From Deltaproteobacteria bacterium (GTDB taxonomy: Bacteria > Desulfobacterota > Desulfuromonadia > Geobacterales > Geobacteraceae): DNA of 32,409 bases. Numbering within the stretch: the stretch's first letter is position 1; each line of letters begins with the position of its first letter. Of the stretch, positions 1 through 8,811 are shown piece by piece. The notes beneath the pieces are model-generated. The model worked only from the letters and a program-made list of their open reading frames with translations, ran no database searches and was not told the DNA's origin. The stretch is taken from positions 1 through 32,409 of the forward strand of contig SBEG01000035.1 of assembly GCA_009668975.1 (NCBI GenBank). Reading direction: 5' to 3'. The position numbers and the translations under genes are program-made.

Positions 1-14
1 GTTTGAAGCCTGAA

Positions 15-26
15 GCCCGCCCCTAC
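15..26. repeat. Right end of a GTAGGGGCG-type palindromic repeat (partial)
   Basis: The sequence GCCCGCCCCTAC matches the right end of the complete repeat at 1191-1286 and, like it, is followed within a few bases by CCATTAT. The rest of this copy lies upstream of the window. It directly abuts the nspC start, so nspC has no clear Shine-Dalgarno sequence. Confidence 0.55.
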
Positions 27-34
27 GAACCATT

Positions 35-1189
35 ATGACCGGTATCGACATCAAAAAAATTCTTGAGCTCGCCCCATCACCCGCCTACGTGGTGGACCTG
101 GGGCGACTGCGCCATAACCTGGCCATTCTGGACGAGGTGCAGAAACGAAGCGGGGCGAAAATCCTCATGGCCTTGAAGGCCTTTTCCATGTGGAGCGTTT
201 TCCCCCTTATCCGGGAAACCTTGCACGGTGTCTGCGCCAGTTCGCCGTGGGAGGCGCGGCTCGGCCGCGAGGAATTCGGCCGCGAGGTGCACAGTTTCGC
301 CGCCGCTTTCAAGGACAGCGATGTCCGGGAACTGCTGGAGATCTCCAATCATCTGGTGTTCAATTCCTTTGCCCAGCTGGAGCGGTTCCGGCCCTTGTGG
401 GAAAAGGAGCAGGGGCGCGTTTCCGTCGGCCTGCGGGTCAATCCGGAGCATACCGAGGGTCATACGGCCATCTACGACCCCTGTGCGCCCAAATCCCGGC
501 TCGGAATCAGACGGGCGGAATTCGAGGGGCGCTCCCTGGACGGGGTGGAGGGACTGCATTTTCATACGCTCTGTGAACAGCTTTTTGAGCCGCTGCAGCG
601 GACTTCCGCGGTCTTCGAAGAGAAATTCGGCGAATTCCTGCCGCGGATGAAGTGGCTGAATCTGGGCGGCGGGCACCACATTACCCGTGAGGGCTACGAC
701 ATCGACGCCCTGGTCGAGCTGATCAGGTATTATCGGGAAAAATACGGCCTGGAGATTTACCTGGAACCGGGCGAGGCGATTGCCATCGGTACCGGAATCC
801 TGGTGAGTGAAGTTCTCGATGTGGTGCACAACGAGATGGATATCGCGATCCTCGATGTTTCAGCCACCTGCCATATGCCGGATATTCTCGAGATGCCCTA
901 CCGTCCCGGGATCCTGGGCGGTTTCACGGCCGGCGAAAAGGACCGCACCTACCGGCTTGCCGGTCCGTCGTGCCTGGCCGGAGACGTCATCGGCGACTGG
1001 TCGTTCGAGCAGTCGCTCGCGCCGGGCAACCGACTGGCTTTTCTGGACATGGCCCACTACACCATGGTCAAGACCACCACTTTTAATGGTATCCAGCATC
1101 CGCATATCTGCACCTTCGAGCCGGATACCGGAGAATTGAAAGTGGTACGTAGCTTCAGCTACGAAGATTTTAGAAGTCGCTTGTCATGA
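35..1189 (+). CDS. nspC: Carboxynorspermidine/carboxyspermidine decarboxylase
   Basis: This 384-residue fold-III PLP enzyme decarboxylates carboxynorspermidine or carboxyspermidine, the last step of the alternative (AdoMet-decarboxylase-independent) route to norspermidine or spermidine. The PLP-binding lysine is in ALKAF (about residue 48). HFHTLCEQ, the glycine-rich LNLGGGHH, the phosphate-binding EPGEAI and the catalytic-cysteine block GPSCLAGD are all present in family order. The length fits the family. The start is the only ATG before the PSPAYVVDL domain start, but it has no obvious ribosome-binding site because a repeat end lies immediately upstream. In this route the partner is carboxynorspermidine synthase, expected upstream and outside the window. 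Arginine decarboxylase follows 120 bp downstream, so the pair forms a polyamine cluster. Confidence 0.93.
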   Translation: MTGIDIKKILELAPSPAYVVDLGRLRHNLAILDEVQKRSGAKILMALKAFSMWSVFPLIRETLHGVCASSPWEARLGREEFGREVHSFAAAFKDSDVRELLEISNHLVFNSFAQLERFRPLWEKEQGRVSVGLRVNPEHTEGHTAIYDPCAPKSRLGIRRAEFEGRSLDGVEGLHFHTLCEQLFEPLQRTSAVFEEKFGEFLPRMKWLNLGGGHHITREGYDIDALVELIRYYREKYGLEIYLEPGEAIAIGTGILVSEVLDVVHNEMDIAILDVSATCHMPDILEMPYRPGILGGFTAGEKDRTYRLAGPSCLAGDVIGDWSFEQSLAPGNRLAFLDMAHYTMVKTTTFNGIQHPHICTFEPDTGELKVVRSFSYEDFRSRLS

Positions 1190-1190
1190 A

Positions 1191-1286
1191 GTAGGGGCGC
1201 TGCTCTTGCCTGCCGGAGTTTTACGGCGAGCAGGTGCCGCGCCCTTGCCGTATTAAAAAACAGGGCGCGGCACGCCGCGCCCCTAC
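1191..1286. repeat. 96-bp palindromic intergenic repeat with GTAGGGGCGC ends
   Basis: The ends GTAGGGGCGC (1191-1200) and GCGCCCCTAC (1277-1286) are perfect inverted repeats. Inside lie two hairpins, CTGCTC/GAGCAG (1200-1205/1228-1233) and the 11-bp stem TGCCGCGCCCT/AGGGCGCGGCA (1235-1245/1262-1272). The whole would fold as a three-way junction. It fills the nspC-speA gap. A partial second copy lies at the window start. Confidence 0.75.
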
Positions 1287-1309
1287 TATCCATTATAAAG
1301 GTTGGTGAA

Positions 1310-3223
1310 TTGCCTATGGAACGCTGGTCGATCAATGAGTCTGCAAAAATATATAATATCAACAATTGGGGGTCTGAGCTTTTCTCCATCAACAAAAAGG
1401 GGAATATCTGTGTTCACCCTTCGCCCAATTCCAAGCATTCGATCGACCTGCGGGCTTTGATCGACGATCTGATCAAGCGCAAGATCAAGCCACCCATTCT
1501 GCTCCGTTTCATGAATATCCTCGAGGGGCGTATTGCCAGCATCAACCGGGTCTTCAAGAATGCTATCCAGGAGAACAACTATCCGGCCAAATACCAGACA
1601 TTTTATCCGATCAAGGTTAATCAGCAGCGGCAGGTAGTTGAGGCAATCACCAAATTCGGCAAGAAATTTGAACTGGGGCTCGAGGCGGGATCGAAGCCGG
1701 AACTGGTGGCGGCCATCTCGCTTGCCACCGGAAACGGTCTGCCGATTATCTGTAACGGTTACAAGGATACGGAGTTTATCGAAACGATTCTTTATGCCAC
1801 CAGAGTGGGCTATGACATTACCATTGTCGTGGAGAAACTCTTCGAGCTGGAAAAGATCATCGAGCTTGCCAAAAAAACCGGCATCACCCCGAAACTGGGC
1901 ATCAGGGTAAAGCTTTCCTCGAAAGGTACCGGCAAGTGGGCCACCTCCGGGGGGGAAGACGCAAAATTCGGTCTCAAGATATCCGAACTGATCGCCGCAA
2001 TCGGCATCCTGCGGGAAAATAACCTGGTTGATAGCGTCAGTCTGCTCCACTTTCATATCGGCAGCCAAATTACCAAGATCGACAAGATCAAGAATGCCCT
2101 GATTGAGGGGACCCGGGTTTACGTGGAAATGAAAAAACTCGGCGTCAACCTGCAATACCTGGATATCGGCGGAGGCCTTGGCGTCGACTACGACGGCTCC
2201 AAATCCAGTTATTTTTCCAGTGTCAATTACTCCATCGAAGAATACGCCAATGATGTCATCTATCAGGTAAAAAATATCTGTGACGAAGCGGGGGTAGCTT
2301 GTCCGAACATTATCTCCGAGTCCGGGCGGGCGACGGTAGCCCACTATTCGGTTCTGGTTACCAATGTGCTCGATACCAATACCCAGAATATCATGCCGGA
2401 TTACGAGTCCATGCTGGAGGAGCGGGAGAAGTTGTCGCCCACGGTCAAGAAACTGGTGGACATCTACCAGAGTATCGACCGGCACTCCTTGCGCGAAGAC
2501 TATCATGACACCATCCAGCTCATTCAGGAGGCGGTCAGCCTGTTCAATCTCGGCTATCTGAACCTGAGCGACCGGGCCCTTGCCGAATGGCTCTGCAGTA
2601 AGATCATCCGGAAAATTAACAGCATTGTCGAAAAGATAAAGCCGATTCCCGAAGAGTTGCAGAACTTCAAGCTCAGCCTGCGCCAGACCTATTTCGCCAA
2701 TTTTTCCCTCTTTCAATCGGTTCCCGACTCCTGGGCCATCGACCAGCTGTTTCCGATTGTGCCGATTCAGCGGCTCAACCAGAAACCTGATGTGCTCGCC
2801 TCCATCGCCGATATTACCTGTGATTCCGACGGGGAGATCACAAGTTTCGTCGGTGAGAACGGACGGACGAAATATCTGCCCATTCATAAGATTCGCAGCG
2901 ACGAGAAATACTTCATCGGCTTCTTTCTGATCGGCGCCTACCAGGAGATCCTTGGCGACATGCACAACCTCTTCGGTGATACCAATGCGGTGCACATTAC
3001 CTTCAACAAAAAGACCAATTACAAGATCGATACCGTGATCAACGGTGATGCCACCTGGGAAAGCCTTAAGTATGTCCAGTACGAGGGAAGCAAGGTGTTG
3101 AAGACTGTCCGGGACAACCTGGAAAAGAGTGTCGCATCCCGGAAGATCTCCATTGAGGAAAGCAGCCACTTTCTGGAACTTCTCGACCGGACTCTTCAGG
3201 GCTATACCTATTTGGGTGAGTAA
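1310..3223 (+). CDS. speA: Biosynthetic arginine decarboxylase
   Basis: This 637-residue PLP enzyme of the SpeA family converts arginine to agmatine, the entry to putrescine synthesis. The sequence shows the PLP-lysine segment YPIKVNQQ, GLEAGSKPEL, the HFHIGSQ motif, the glycine-rich DIGGGLGVDYDG, the ESGRA block and the ITCDSDGE segment carrying the active-site cysteine near the C-terminus. Length fits the family (about 630-660). Two starts are possible: TTG at 1310 (MPMERW), 8 nt after AAAGG at 1297-1301, or ATG at 1316, 14 nt from it. The spacing favours TTG, while codon preference favours ATG. The gene ends in a region with a strong hairpin and lies in a polyamine cluster with nspC. Confidence 0.95.
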   Translation: MPMERWSINESAKIYNINNWGSELFSINKKGNICVHPSPNSKHSIDLRALIDDLIKRKIKPPILLRFMNILEGRIASINRVFKNAIQENNYPAKYQTFYPIKVNQQRQVVEAITKFGKKFELGLEAGSKPELVAAISLATGNGLPIICNGYKDTEFIETILYATRVGYDITIVVEKLFELEKIIELAKKTGITPKLGIRVKLSSKGTGKWATSGGEDAKFGLKISELIAAIGILRENNLVDSVSLLHFHIGSQITKIDKIKNALIEGTRVYVEMKKLGVNLQYLDIGGGLGVDYDGSKSSYFSSVNYSIEEYANDVIYQVKNICDEAGVACPNIISESGRATVAHYSVLVTNVLDTNTQNIMPDYESMLEEREKLSPTVKKLVDIYQSIDRHSLREDYHDTIQLIQEAVSLFNLGYLNLSDRALAEWLCSKIIRKINSIVEKIKPIPEELQNFKLSLRQTYFANFSLFQSVPDSWAIDQLFPIVPIQRLNQKPDVLASIADITCDSDGEITSFVGENGRTKYLPIHKIRSDEKYFIGFFLIGAYQEILGDMHNLFGDTNAVHITFNKKTNYKIDTVINGDATWESLKYVQYEGSKVLKTVRDNLEKSVASRKISIEESSHFLELLDRTLQGYTYLGE

Positions 3224-3257
3224 CCAGTTTTCGACGCAGCTAGGTGAGTTGCCAAGG

Positions 3258-3286
3258 CTCCCTCGTTCCTGATGGGAACGAGGGAG
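3258..3286 (+). terminator. Perfect 12-bp hairpin downstream of speA
   Basis: CTCCCTCGTTCC (3258-3269) pairs exactly with GGAACGAGGGAG (3275-3286) across a 5-nt loop. No T-run follows, so this is either a factor-assisted terminator or a transcript-stabilising hairpin. It is the only strong structure between speA and the convergent regulator gene. Confidence 0.5.
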
Positions 3287-3381
3287 GTGGGCTTGTAATA
3301 AGATGGGCAAAATGTTTTGCTTTTTCTTCGTTTTCTACGACTGTATGGGATCCGCTTTCTGGCGTCCTGGGACTCCAGTCG

Positions 3382-3777
3382 TCAGAAATCCTCTGAGTGA
3401 TTGTCCAGCACCTCTTGAACTTTCCCCAAGATATCCATTGAGTTAAATGGTTTGCTGATGAATGTCAGTCTTTCTTTTGCGAACCAGTCAATTAAGTTGC
3501 CCGTATCTCCACTCATAAAGATTACCTTTGTTCCTGTCCTGATGACGGTCATTTCATCAAAGAGTTCCTTGCCGTTTTTCCTTGGCATTTGAACATCTGT
3601 AAGAACCAGCGAAATATCCCGGTGCTCTTTGAATTTTCTGACACCATCTTCCCCGTCTTCCGCAAGAATTACTCGATAACTTGCTTTCTCTAGAACAAAT
3701 TTCAGATAGTTCCTTAATGAGCCATCGTCTTCAACAACGAGAATGGTTTTTGTGCACTCAGTAACTGGAATAGACAT
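3382..3777 (-). CDS. Stand-alone response regulator receiver protein
   Basis: This 131-residue single-domain CheY-like protein has the acidic pair EDD near residue 17, the phospho-acceptor aspartate in LVLTDVQMP, the conserved serine in VIFMSGD and the lysine in FISKPF. No output domain follows, so it would signal by protein contact or in a phosphorelay. The ATG at 3777 is preceded by GGAGAGGG about 4 nt away. No kinase gene adjoins it. The leftward NarL-type pair starts 740 bp away and has its own regulator, so this is an orphan receiver whose partner cannot be named from the window. Confidence 0.85.
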   Translation of the reverse strand: MSIPVTECTKTILVVEDDGSLRNYLKFVLEKASYRVILAEDGEDGVRKFKEHRDISLVLTDVQMPRKNGKELFDEMTVIRTGTKVIFMSGDTGNLIDWFAKERLTFISKPFNSMDILGKVQEVLDNHSEDF

Positions 3778-4246
3778 TTAACCCTCTCCATCTACGGCGA
3801 GTCCCTTGTTAATAGTCCTTCGTGAAAATCGATTCGTGTGTCGATTGACCACTGGCGCTCTGTGTCGTGTTGTACTTAAAGAAAAATTGTGATTTGGACG
3901 ATGAGTTTGTTTGTTCTGAAATTCTACTGAATGTCGAACCCGGGAAAATCTTGCTTCCTTTCGGAAAAGGGGGTGTGTGCCAGCCGGTTGCTGCTTGCCT
4001 GCAAGTAAAGCTTGTCGGCTGGGAGGTGACAGGGAGTTTTGGAACCGTTTTGAGGTCAGTACCAGGTGCAATGGATTCGCTTGCTTCAACTGGCCGTTCT
4101 CACTTGGTGATGACGTTAAGCAAAAATCAATCATAATTTTAAAGTTTTAAGTTGTGCATTAATTAATAAATAATTGTTTTATAGGTTAATTGAACTGTCC
4201 TGAAGTGCAAGATGCTTTTTTCGGAAGGAAATGGGTAGGGAAATCC
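3778..4246. other. Intergenic stretch without a recognisable gene
   Basis: Short open frames exist on both strands (for example 3778-4134 minus and 3867-4136 plus), but none has a convincing ribosome-binding site or recognisable protein motif. The region may contain the promoter of the leftward receiver gene. Nothing else is supported. Confidence 0.5.
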
Positions 4247-4414
4247 CTAGGTGCCTGTCGGACTTAGGGTATATCTGCTGCAAATCCGCCTGTACGGTCC
4301 ATATTTCTCCGCTTTTTTGGGCAATAGAACATCTATTACCCTGCAAAATCGACAAAATCCGTCCTCGACCAGCCGAATTTTCGCTACGATTTCCTAAGTC
4401 CGACAGACTCCTAG
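4247..4414 (-). repeat. MITE-like element, copy 1 (168 bp)
   Basis: The element is bounded by CTAG at 4247-4250 and 4411-4414. Its 22-bp terminal inverted repeats share the core GTCGGACTTAGG / CCTAAGTCCGAC. It encodes no protein. An inverted copy lies at 7955-8123, and by eye the two are close to 90% identical over their full length. CTAG may be a 4-bp target duplication or part of the terminal repeat. The structure is that of a non-autonomous DNA transposon mobilised by a transposase encoded elsewhere. An internal GGGCAA...TTACCC hairpin adds secondary structure. Confidence 0.8.
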
Positions 4415-4516
4415 CAGCAGATTCGTGGCAACTGTTACTGGTCGAAACATTCGCTGCAAGATGCTGTCTTTCAGCCTATAGGAGGGAAAGCTGGAAGAAG
4501 GGTGTGCTGCTCCGGC

Positions 4517-5164
4517 CTAATCAATGGAAATCAGGCCGATTCGCACGGCGTAGGTGGTGAGTTGGGCGATGTTTTTTAAGCCCAGCTTTTTCCTGAGACT
4601 CATCCGGTGGATCTCGATCATCTTTCTGCTGACGCCGAGTTTAAATGCGATTTCCTTGGTGTTAAAGCCTTCGGCGGTAAGTTTGAGCACTTCCATCTCC
4701 CGCTTGCTCAGAGGCGGTTTCGACCTCGCTGCAACGGAAGAAGGGGTGAATCCCTGGATTACGAACTCTTGGGCGCTGGTACATAAATAAGGCTTCCCCT
4801 CATGTATCAACCGTATTGCCGTCACCAGTTCCTCAGCTGCGCAGTCCTTGGCAAGATAACCCCTGGCACCGGATTCCAGGCTTTCAAAAACGCAATCCTT
4901 GTCCATGAGCATGGAGAGAATCAGGATCCTGATACGGGGGTTAAGTTTCATTATGCGTCGGGTGACTTCAATCCCCCCCATATCCGGTAAAGACAGGTCC
5001 ATTACAACCACATCCACTTCGTGTTCCGTGACTTTTTCGATAGCTTCTGCTCCGGTTCCGGCCTGGGCAACAACATGGATTTCAGCCTCATCGTCCAAAA
5101 GGGCGATTAGACCTTCACGCATGATTTTATGGTCATCTGCCAGAAGCACATTTATGCACATCAT
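4517..5164 (-). CDS. NarL/FixJ-type two-component response regulator
   Basis: The 215-residue DNA-binding regulator has an N-terminal receiver domain (LLADDHKIMREGL, phospho-aspartate in VVVMDLSLPDMGG, conserved lysine in GYLAKD) and a C-terminal LuxR-type helix-turn-helix (LSKREMEVLKLTAEGFNTKEIAFKLGVS). The frame stays open to an ATG at 5206, but I place the start at 5164. There GGGAG sits 7 nt upstream, and MMCINVLLADDH is where the family begins. It lies directly downstream of the histidine kinase in the same direction (42 bp apart), so the two form one operon and almost certainly a phosphotransfer pair. MITE copy 1 lies 102 bp past its stop. Confidence 0.92.
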   Translation of the reverse strand: MMCINVLLADDHKIMREGLIALLDDEAEIHVVAQAGTGAEAIEKVTEHEVDVVVMDLSLPDMGGIEVTRRIMKLNPRIRILILSMLMDKDCVFESLESGARGYLAKDCAAEELVTAIRLIHEGKPYLCTSAQEFVIQGFTPSSVAARSKPPLSKREMEVLKLTAEGFNTKEIAFKLGVSRKMIEIHRMSLRKKLGLKNIAQLTTYAVRIGLISID

Positions 5165-5206
5165 GGGCATTCTCCCAGGAAAAACATACAAACTTTCTGT
5201 ATGCAT

Positions 5207-7402
5207 CTACTCTTTCAGCACATCTTTGCACTCTGTCAGGGGCATCATGATGGAAATCCGGCACCCATTGCCAGGAGAAGACTCTATTCTGAGACCGCCA
5301 CCAAGTTGGGTGATTCTGCGCTGCACATTAAAGAGGCCCAAACCTCTTCCTTCTCCGTTGAGGCACGTATCAATATATCCAGGATCACATCCTATTCCGT
5401 CGTCCTCGATTTTAATTGTCAGGCACCGGTTTTCACTTTCGGCTAAAATTCGCGCCGAGTTCGCTGCCGAGTGTTTCGCCACGTTAACAAGCAATTCTCG
5501 AACCGCGTTGTACAACACAACGCGAAATTCGCGGGATACATTCTTTGTTCTACCATCATCTTGAAACACTACCTGCAGACTATAGTCTTCTTCCATCTGC
5601 CTGCACAGCCATTTCAACACCATCTCGAGGCTGCCGCTCTCCAGAATGGGGGGAGTGATGCGTCGGGTGAGGGTCCGGACATAGCGGATGGCTCCGTCGA
5701 GAATCTCCCGAATACCGTTCAGTAAGGTGACTGCCTTGTCATTAACCGCTCCTTTGGCCAGAACACCGAGCCGGATCTTAGCAAGGGCGAGATCCTGTCC
5801 GATCCTGTCGTGAAGTTCGGTAGCAATGGCATGGCGTTCCCGTTCTTCGGCCATGGATAACTCATGCGCCATTTCCGACCGCCGCTTCTGCTCTTTCAGC
5901 AGTTCCCGGGAGGACCGTCTGAGATCGGTGATGTCACTGCCGATGGCCAGGATGCCGGTCATCTCTCCTTCTTGATCACGTTCGGGTACGAAGTCGATCA
6001 AATGGTGAATGACGTTACCTTTTTCATCAGGAAAAGAAATTTCGACTTTGTTGCTGGCACCTGTGGCGACAACTTTTTCCAGTGTTTCAATACACTCATC
6101 GAATGTACAGTTTTGTCCATATTCCCTTGGAGTTTTTCCGATAACCTCTTCAAGTTTTATCCCGATAGTCTTTTCCAGGCTTGGATTTATGTACAGGGTC
6201 CGCCCGTTCCGGTCGTATCGAGCGATATTGTTAGGGATGTTTTCCGCCAAGGAGTGGAACTCCCTCTCCCGCTCTGCAAGTGTCGCCACCGCCTGCTTCT
6301 GCTCGGTTATGTCCAGAAATGCACCGATAATACCCGCCACGTGTCCTTTGTCATCGAGGAATGCGTTCTTGTGATACAAAACATCACGCAACTCCCCCTT
6401 GTAATTGGAAACTTTGAACTCATAGGTTTGAATGCCCGGATTACTCATCAGATAACGGTCCTGTTGCTGGTAGATTTCCGCAAGCTCACTTGGCCAGAGT
6501 TCGAACACGGTCTTGCCAGTAATATCAGCTTTTGTGACGCCGGTGATCATCGTGAATTCTTCATTGCATCCCAGGTACCTGCCTGCGGTGTCCTTATAGA
6601 AAACCGCCAGGGGAATCGTGCCGAGCAGCGTTTCCGTGAACCGCAGTTGGCTCTCCAAGCCGGCGATTAATTTGCGCATCCTTTCTACCATGTTCGCAAT
6701 AGCCCGTGATAAGACTCCCAGTTCGTCGGCCCGTTCCGTTCCGGTCAGCTCGACATTTAAATCGCCAGTACTGATCCGGTCTGCAGCCGTGATCAGCTTC
6801 TGCACTGGCAGCAGAAACTGACGTGAAAGCACGTGCAGCAAGGCGATACACAAACCTGTGATAACGAAGAGGATCGTGCCGATAATCATAACCTGTTTCA
6901 GCAGCACGTGCCGTATCTTGATGGTTGAAATCCCCATCACGGCCGATCCTACGTACTTATTGTCCTCAATGACCGGCGCCGTAACCTGCACGATTCCGCC
7001 GTTTTGTTTCAGTGTCTCGATCGAGGCCAGCGGCTTGCTTTTCGCAATAAGGTGGTGCGGCTTGCCGGTTACCGAAGGGGCTGTGGCCTTGAAGGATTGA
7101 ACGAGGGGTATCCCCTCTCCGTTGAGGATAACCGCATACAGAACTTCGTCGTCTGTCATTACCAGCATTTTTGTGATTCTGTTCAGTTCCGGGAGATTCA
7201 ATGTGAGGATGTTGTGGGGAGTGACCTTGGCCATTACCTGCACCAAGGTTGCGGCTTTGTCAGCCTGTGCCTGGTGGAGGGCACGTTGTTGTTCGAGCAG
7301 AGTCAGACTGCCAACCGCCAGCACCGCTGCAACCAATACCCCGGTCACTGCCAGTGTAAGTCTGCTGATAACGCTCAGGTGCATGTTGCTAGGTTCGCCC
7401 AT
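5207..7402 (-). CDS. NarX/DegS-type sensor histidine kinase with HAMP and two PAS domains
   Basis: This 731-residue membrane kinase has a transmembrane helix at about 14-34, a periplasmic sensor segment to about 168, and a second helix at about 170-195. A HAMP linker (LLPVQKLITAADRISTGDLNVEL) and two PAS domains follow; the first begins FTETLLGTIPLAVFYKDTAG and the second FHSLAENIPNNIARYDRNG. Next is the HisKA_3 dimerisation helix with the phospho-accepting histidine in AIATELHDRIGQ. A C-terminal HATPase has the N-box VRELLVNVAKHS and the glycine boxes DDGIGCD and GRGLGLFNVQRR. HisKA_3 kinases pair with NarL-type regulators, and one follows directly. The ATG at 7402 has AGGAA about 11 nt upstream. 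The ligand is unknown. The operon lies between inverted MITE copies. Confidence 0.92.
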   Translation of the reverse strand: MGEPSNMHLSVISRLTLAVTGVLVAAVLAVGSLTLLEQQRALHQAQADKAATLVQVMAKVTPHNILTLNLPELNRITKMLVMTDDEVLYAVILNGEGIPLVQSFKATAPSVTGKPHHLIAKSKPLASIETLKQNGGIVQVTAPVIEDNKYVGSAVMGISTIKIRHVLLKQVMIIGTILFVITGLCIALLHVLSRQFLLPVQKLITAADRISTGDLNVELTGTERADELGVLSRAIANMVERMRKLIAGLESQLRFTETLLGTIPLAVFYKDTAGRYLGCNEEFTMITGVTKADITGKTVFELWPSELAEIYQQQDRYLMSNPGIQTYEFKVSNYKGELRDVLYHKNAFLDDKGHVAGIIGAFLDITEQKQAVATLAEREREFHSLAENIPNNIARYDRNGRTLYINPSLEKTIGIKLEEVIGKTPREYGQNCTFDECIETLEKVVATGASNKVEISFPDEKGNVIHHLIDFVPERDQEGEMTGILAIGSDITDLRRSSRELLKEQKRRSEMAHELSMAEERERHAIATELHDRIGQDLALAKIRLGVLAKGAVNDKAVTLLNGIREILDGAIRYVRTLTRRITPPILESGSLEMVLKWLCRQMEEDYSLQVVFQDDGRTKNVSREFRVVLYNAVRELLVNVAKHSAANSARILAESENRCLTIKIEDDGIGCDPGYIDTCLNGEGRGLGLFNVQRRITQLGGGLRIESSPGNGCRISIMMPLTECKDVLKE

Positions 7403-7954
7403 GACGCTTTATTTCCTGTTACAAGATGCCTGTTTTTATTCCCATTCCAATTGATAGTGAGGCCGGCCAGTTTTTTTGAATTCAGAATTATGTATCCGAT
7501 TGATGTTTCATTATTTTTAGCGTTTTAGCACCCTTTTCTTCAACCATTTTTTGCTCAATTATATCACGTACTGGTCGAAATGATTGATCATAATTCATGA
7601 CAGAAAATTTTTGATCGATTTCCGATATGGCATGGCTTTGAGTCCGCTGTTGCCTGAAAACATCATGGGGCCGAATGTGCGCTTTTTCCGTCCGGAAAGT
7701 CTCTGGAAATCGAAAAGACGTTGAGTGCCCGGTTTTCAGCCGGAAAAGGACGAGTGATAATGGCTCCGGAAGTGAGTGGCACTGAGGAAACTGTTGATGG
7801 GAATCATTCCTTGGCCGGCCTGAATCTGAAATTACTCTCAGTTTGGTGCCGGGGAAGTGATTCTTTCGTCAGATTGAAGATATTTCATTGAATTATCTCT
7901 CTGGAATTGATACTTTCTGAAAAAGTACTTTGTTTCCGTGCGTTTGATTTCGTT
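7403..7954. other. Intergenic stretch without a recognisable gene
   Basis: This is about 550 bp of AT-rich sequence upstream of the leftward kinase operon. It probably holds the kinase promoter, but I see no convincing -35/-10 pair and no credible open frame with a ribosome-binding site. Confidence 0.45.
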
Positions 7955-8123
7955 CTAGGAGTCTGTCTGACTTAGGAAATTGAAACGAAAATTTGGCTGG
8001 GCGAGGACAGATTTCTGTCGATTTTGCAGGGCAATAGTTGTTCTGTTGCCCAAAAAAGCGGCGAAATATGGACCGTCCAGACGGATTTGCAGCAGATTTA
8101 CCCTAAGTCCGACAGACTCCTAG
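7955..8123 (+). repeat. MITE-like element, copy 2 (169 bp, inverted relative to copy 1)
   Basis: It is bounded by CTAG at 7955-7958 and 8120-8123. The right terminal repeat ends CCTAAGTCCGACAGACTCC before CTAG, and the left terminal repeat has one mismatch to it. Its reverse complement aligns end to end with copy 1 at 4247-4414, including the internal GGGCAA/TTGCCC hairpin. It lies 76 bp upstream of the DUF3617 gene and could affect that gene's transcription. Confidence 0.8.
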
Positions 8124-8199
8124 TCATGCCGTTTCAGTTGACTGGTTTGCTGATGTTTTTTTAGCTTGAGACACTGACCCGAAAAAGAAGGAGTAGCCT

Positions 8200-8604
8200 A
8201 TGAAAAAAATGATTTTCACTGTCCTCTCCGTGCTGCTGGTCCCTGCTGTTACCTTTGCCGCTGATACAATTCGCGAGGGACTCTGGGAGATAACAACTCA
8301 GATGGAGATGCCGGAAATGCCCATGAAGATGCCTCCCACGGTCATGAAACACTGCTACACGAAAAAAGATGTTTCAGACCAGAAGAACATCATCTCCCGT
8401 GATAAGAACTGTGTTGTTTCCGATCTGAAGACATCATCCAACAAAGTCTCCTGGAAAATGAAGTGCACCGGTGAAAATGCCGCTACCATGACCGGAGAAA
8501 CAGTTTTTAGCAATGATTCGTATTCTTCGGTTATGAAGATGAATAGTCACGGCCAGAAAATGACCATGAAGGTCAAGGGTAAGCGCCTCGGTACCTGTAA
8601 GTAA
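8200..8604 (+). CDS. DUF3617 family secreted protein
   Basis: The 134-residue protein has an N-terminal signal peptide (MKKMIFTVLSVLLVPAVTFA, cleavage after TFA). The mature part carries the DUF3617 hallmarks: GLWEITTQMEMPEMPMKMP at the start, cysteines in KHCYTKKD and KNCVVSDLK, then WKMKCTG, MTGETVF and the C-terminal KGKRLGTC. Four cysteines suggest disulfides in the periplasm. The ATG has AAGGAG about 8 nt upstream. The function of the family is unknown. It stands alone between MITE copy 2 and the surE cluster. Confidence 0.85.
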   Translation: MKKMIFTVLSVLLVPAVTFAADTIREGLWEITTQMEMPEMPMKMPPTVMKHCYTKKDVSDQKNIISRDKNCVVSDLKTSSNKVSWKMKCTGENAATMTGETVFSNDSYSSVMKMNSHGQKMTMKVKGKRLGTCK

Positions 8605-8717
8605 TGGTCTGAGTCTGTTTTGTCTGCTTGCCTGATGTGTCTTTGTCCCGGATTTTGACGGTCATTGTGATGTGCAGCTATTTCGGTGTTTCTACATTCA
8701 AGATGGCATAAACCCAA

Positions 8718-8759
8718 CCACCCCCGGCCGCTCCTTTGTAAGGAGGGGTTAGGGGTGGT
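8718..8759. repeat. Nested palindrome upstream of surE
   Basis: CCACCCC (8718-8724) pairs with GGGGTGG (8753-8759), enclosing CTCCTT/AAGGAG (8731-8736/8738-8743 region). This is a typical intergenic palindromic repeat. It may act as a transcript-end or stability structure between the DUF3617 gene and surE. Confidence 0.5.
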
Positions 8760-8811
8760 AAGTAGTCAGCTTGAACGCATATTCGAATTGTGAGGATACC
8801 CAGCCGCCCCC

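Noticed and set aside
77..829. 250-codon minus-strand frame opposite nspC
   Set aside because: Antisense shadow of nspC with low-complexity, non-protein-like composition and no ribosome-binding site.
1286..3310. 674-codon open frame on the minus strand across speA
   Set aside because: It lies fully opposite a clear speA gene, has no recognisable motif, and is explained by the codon bias of speA leaving the antisense frame open.
3778..4134. 118-codon minus-strand frame upstream of the orphan receiver
   Set aside because: Polar and repetitive composition, no motif and no good start signal. A missing kinase for the receiver was considered, but no kinase motif is visible.
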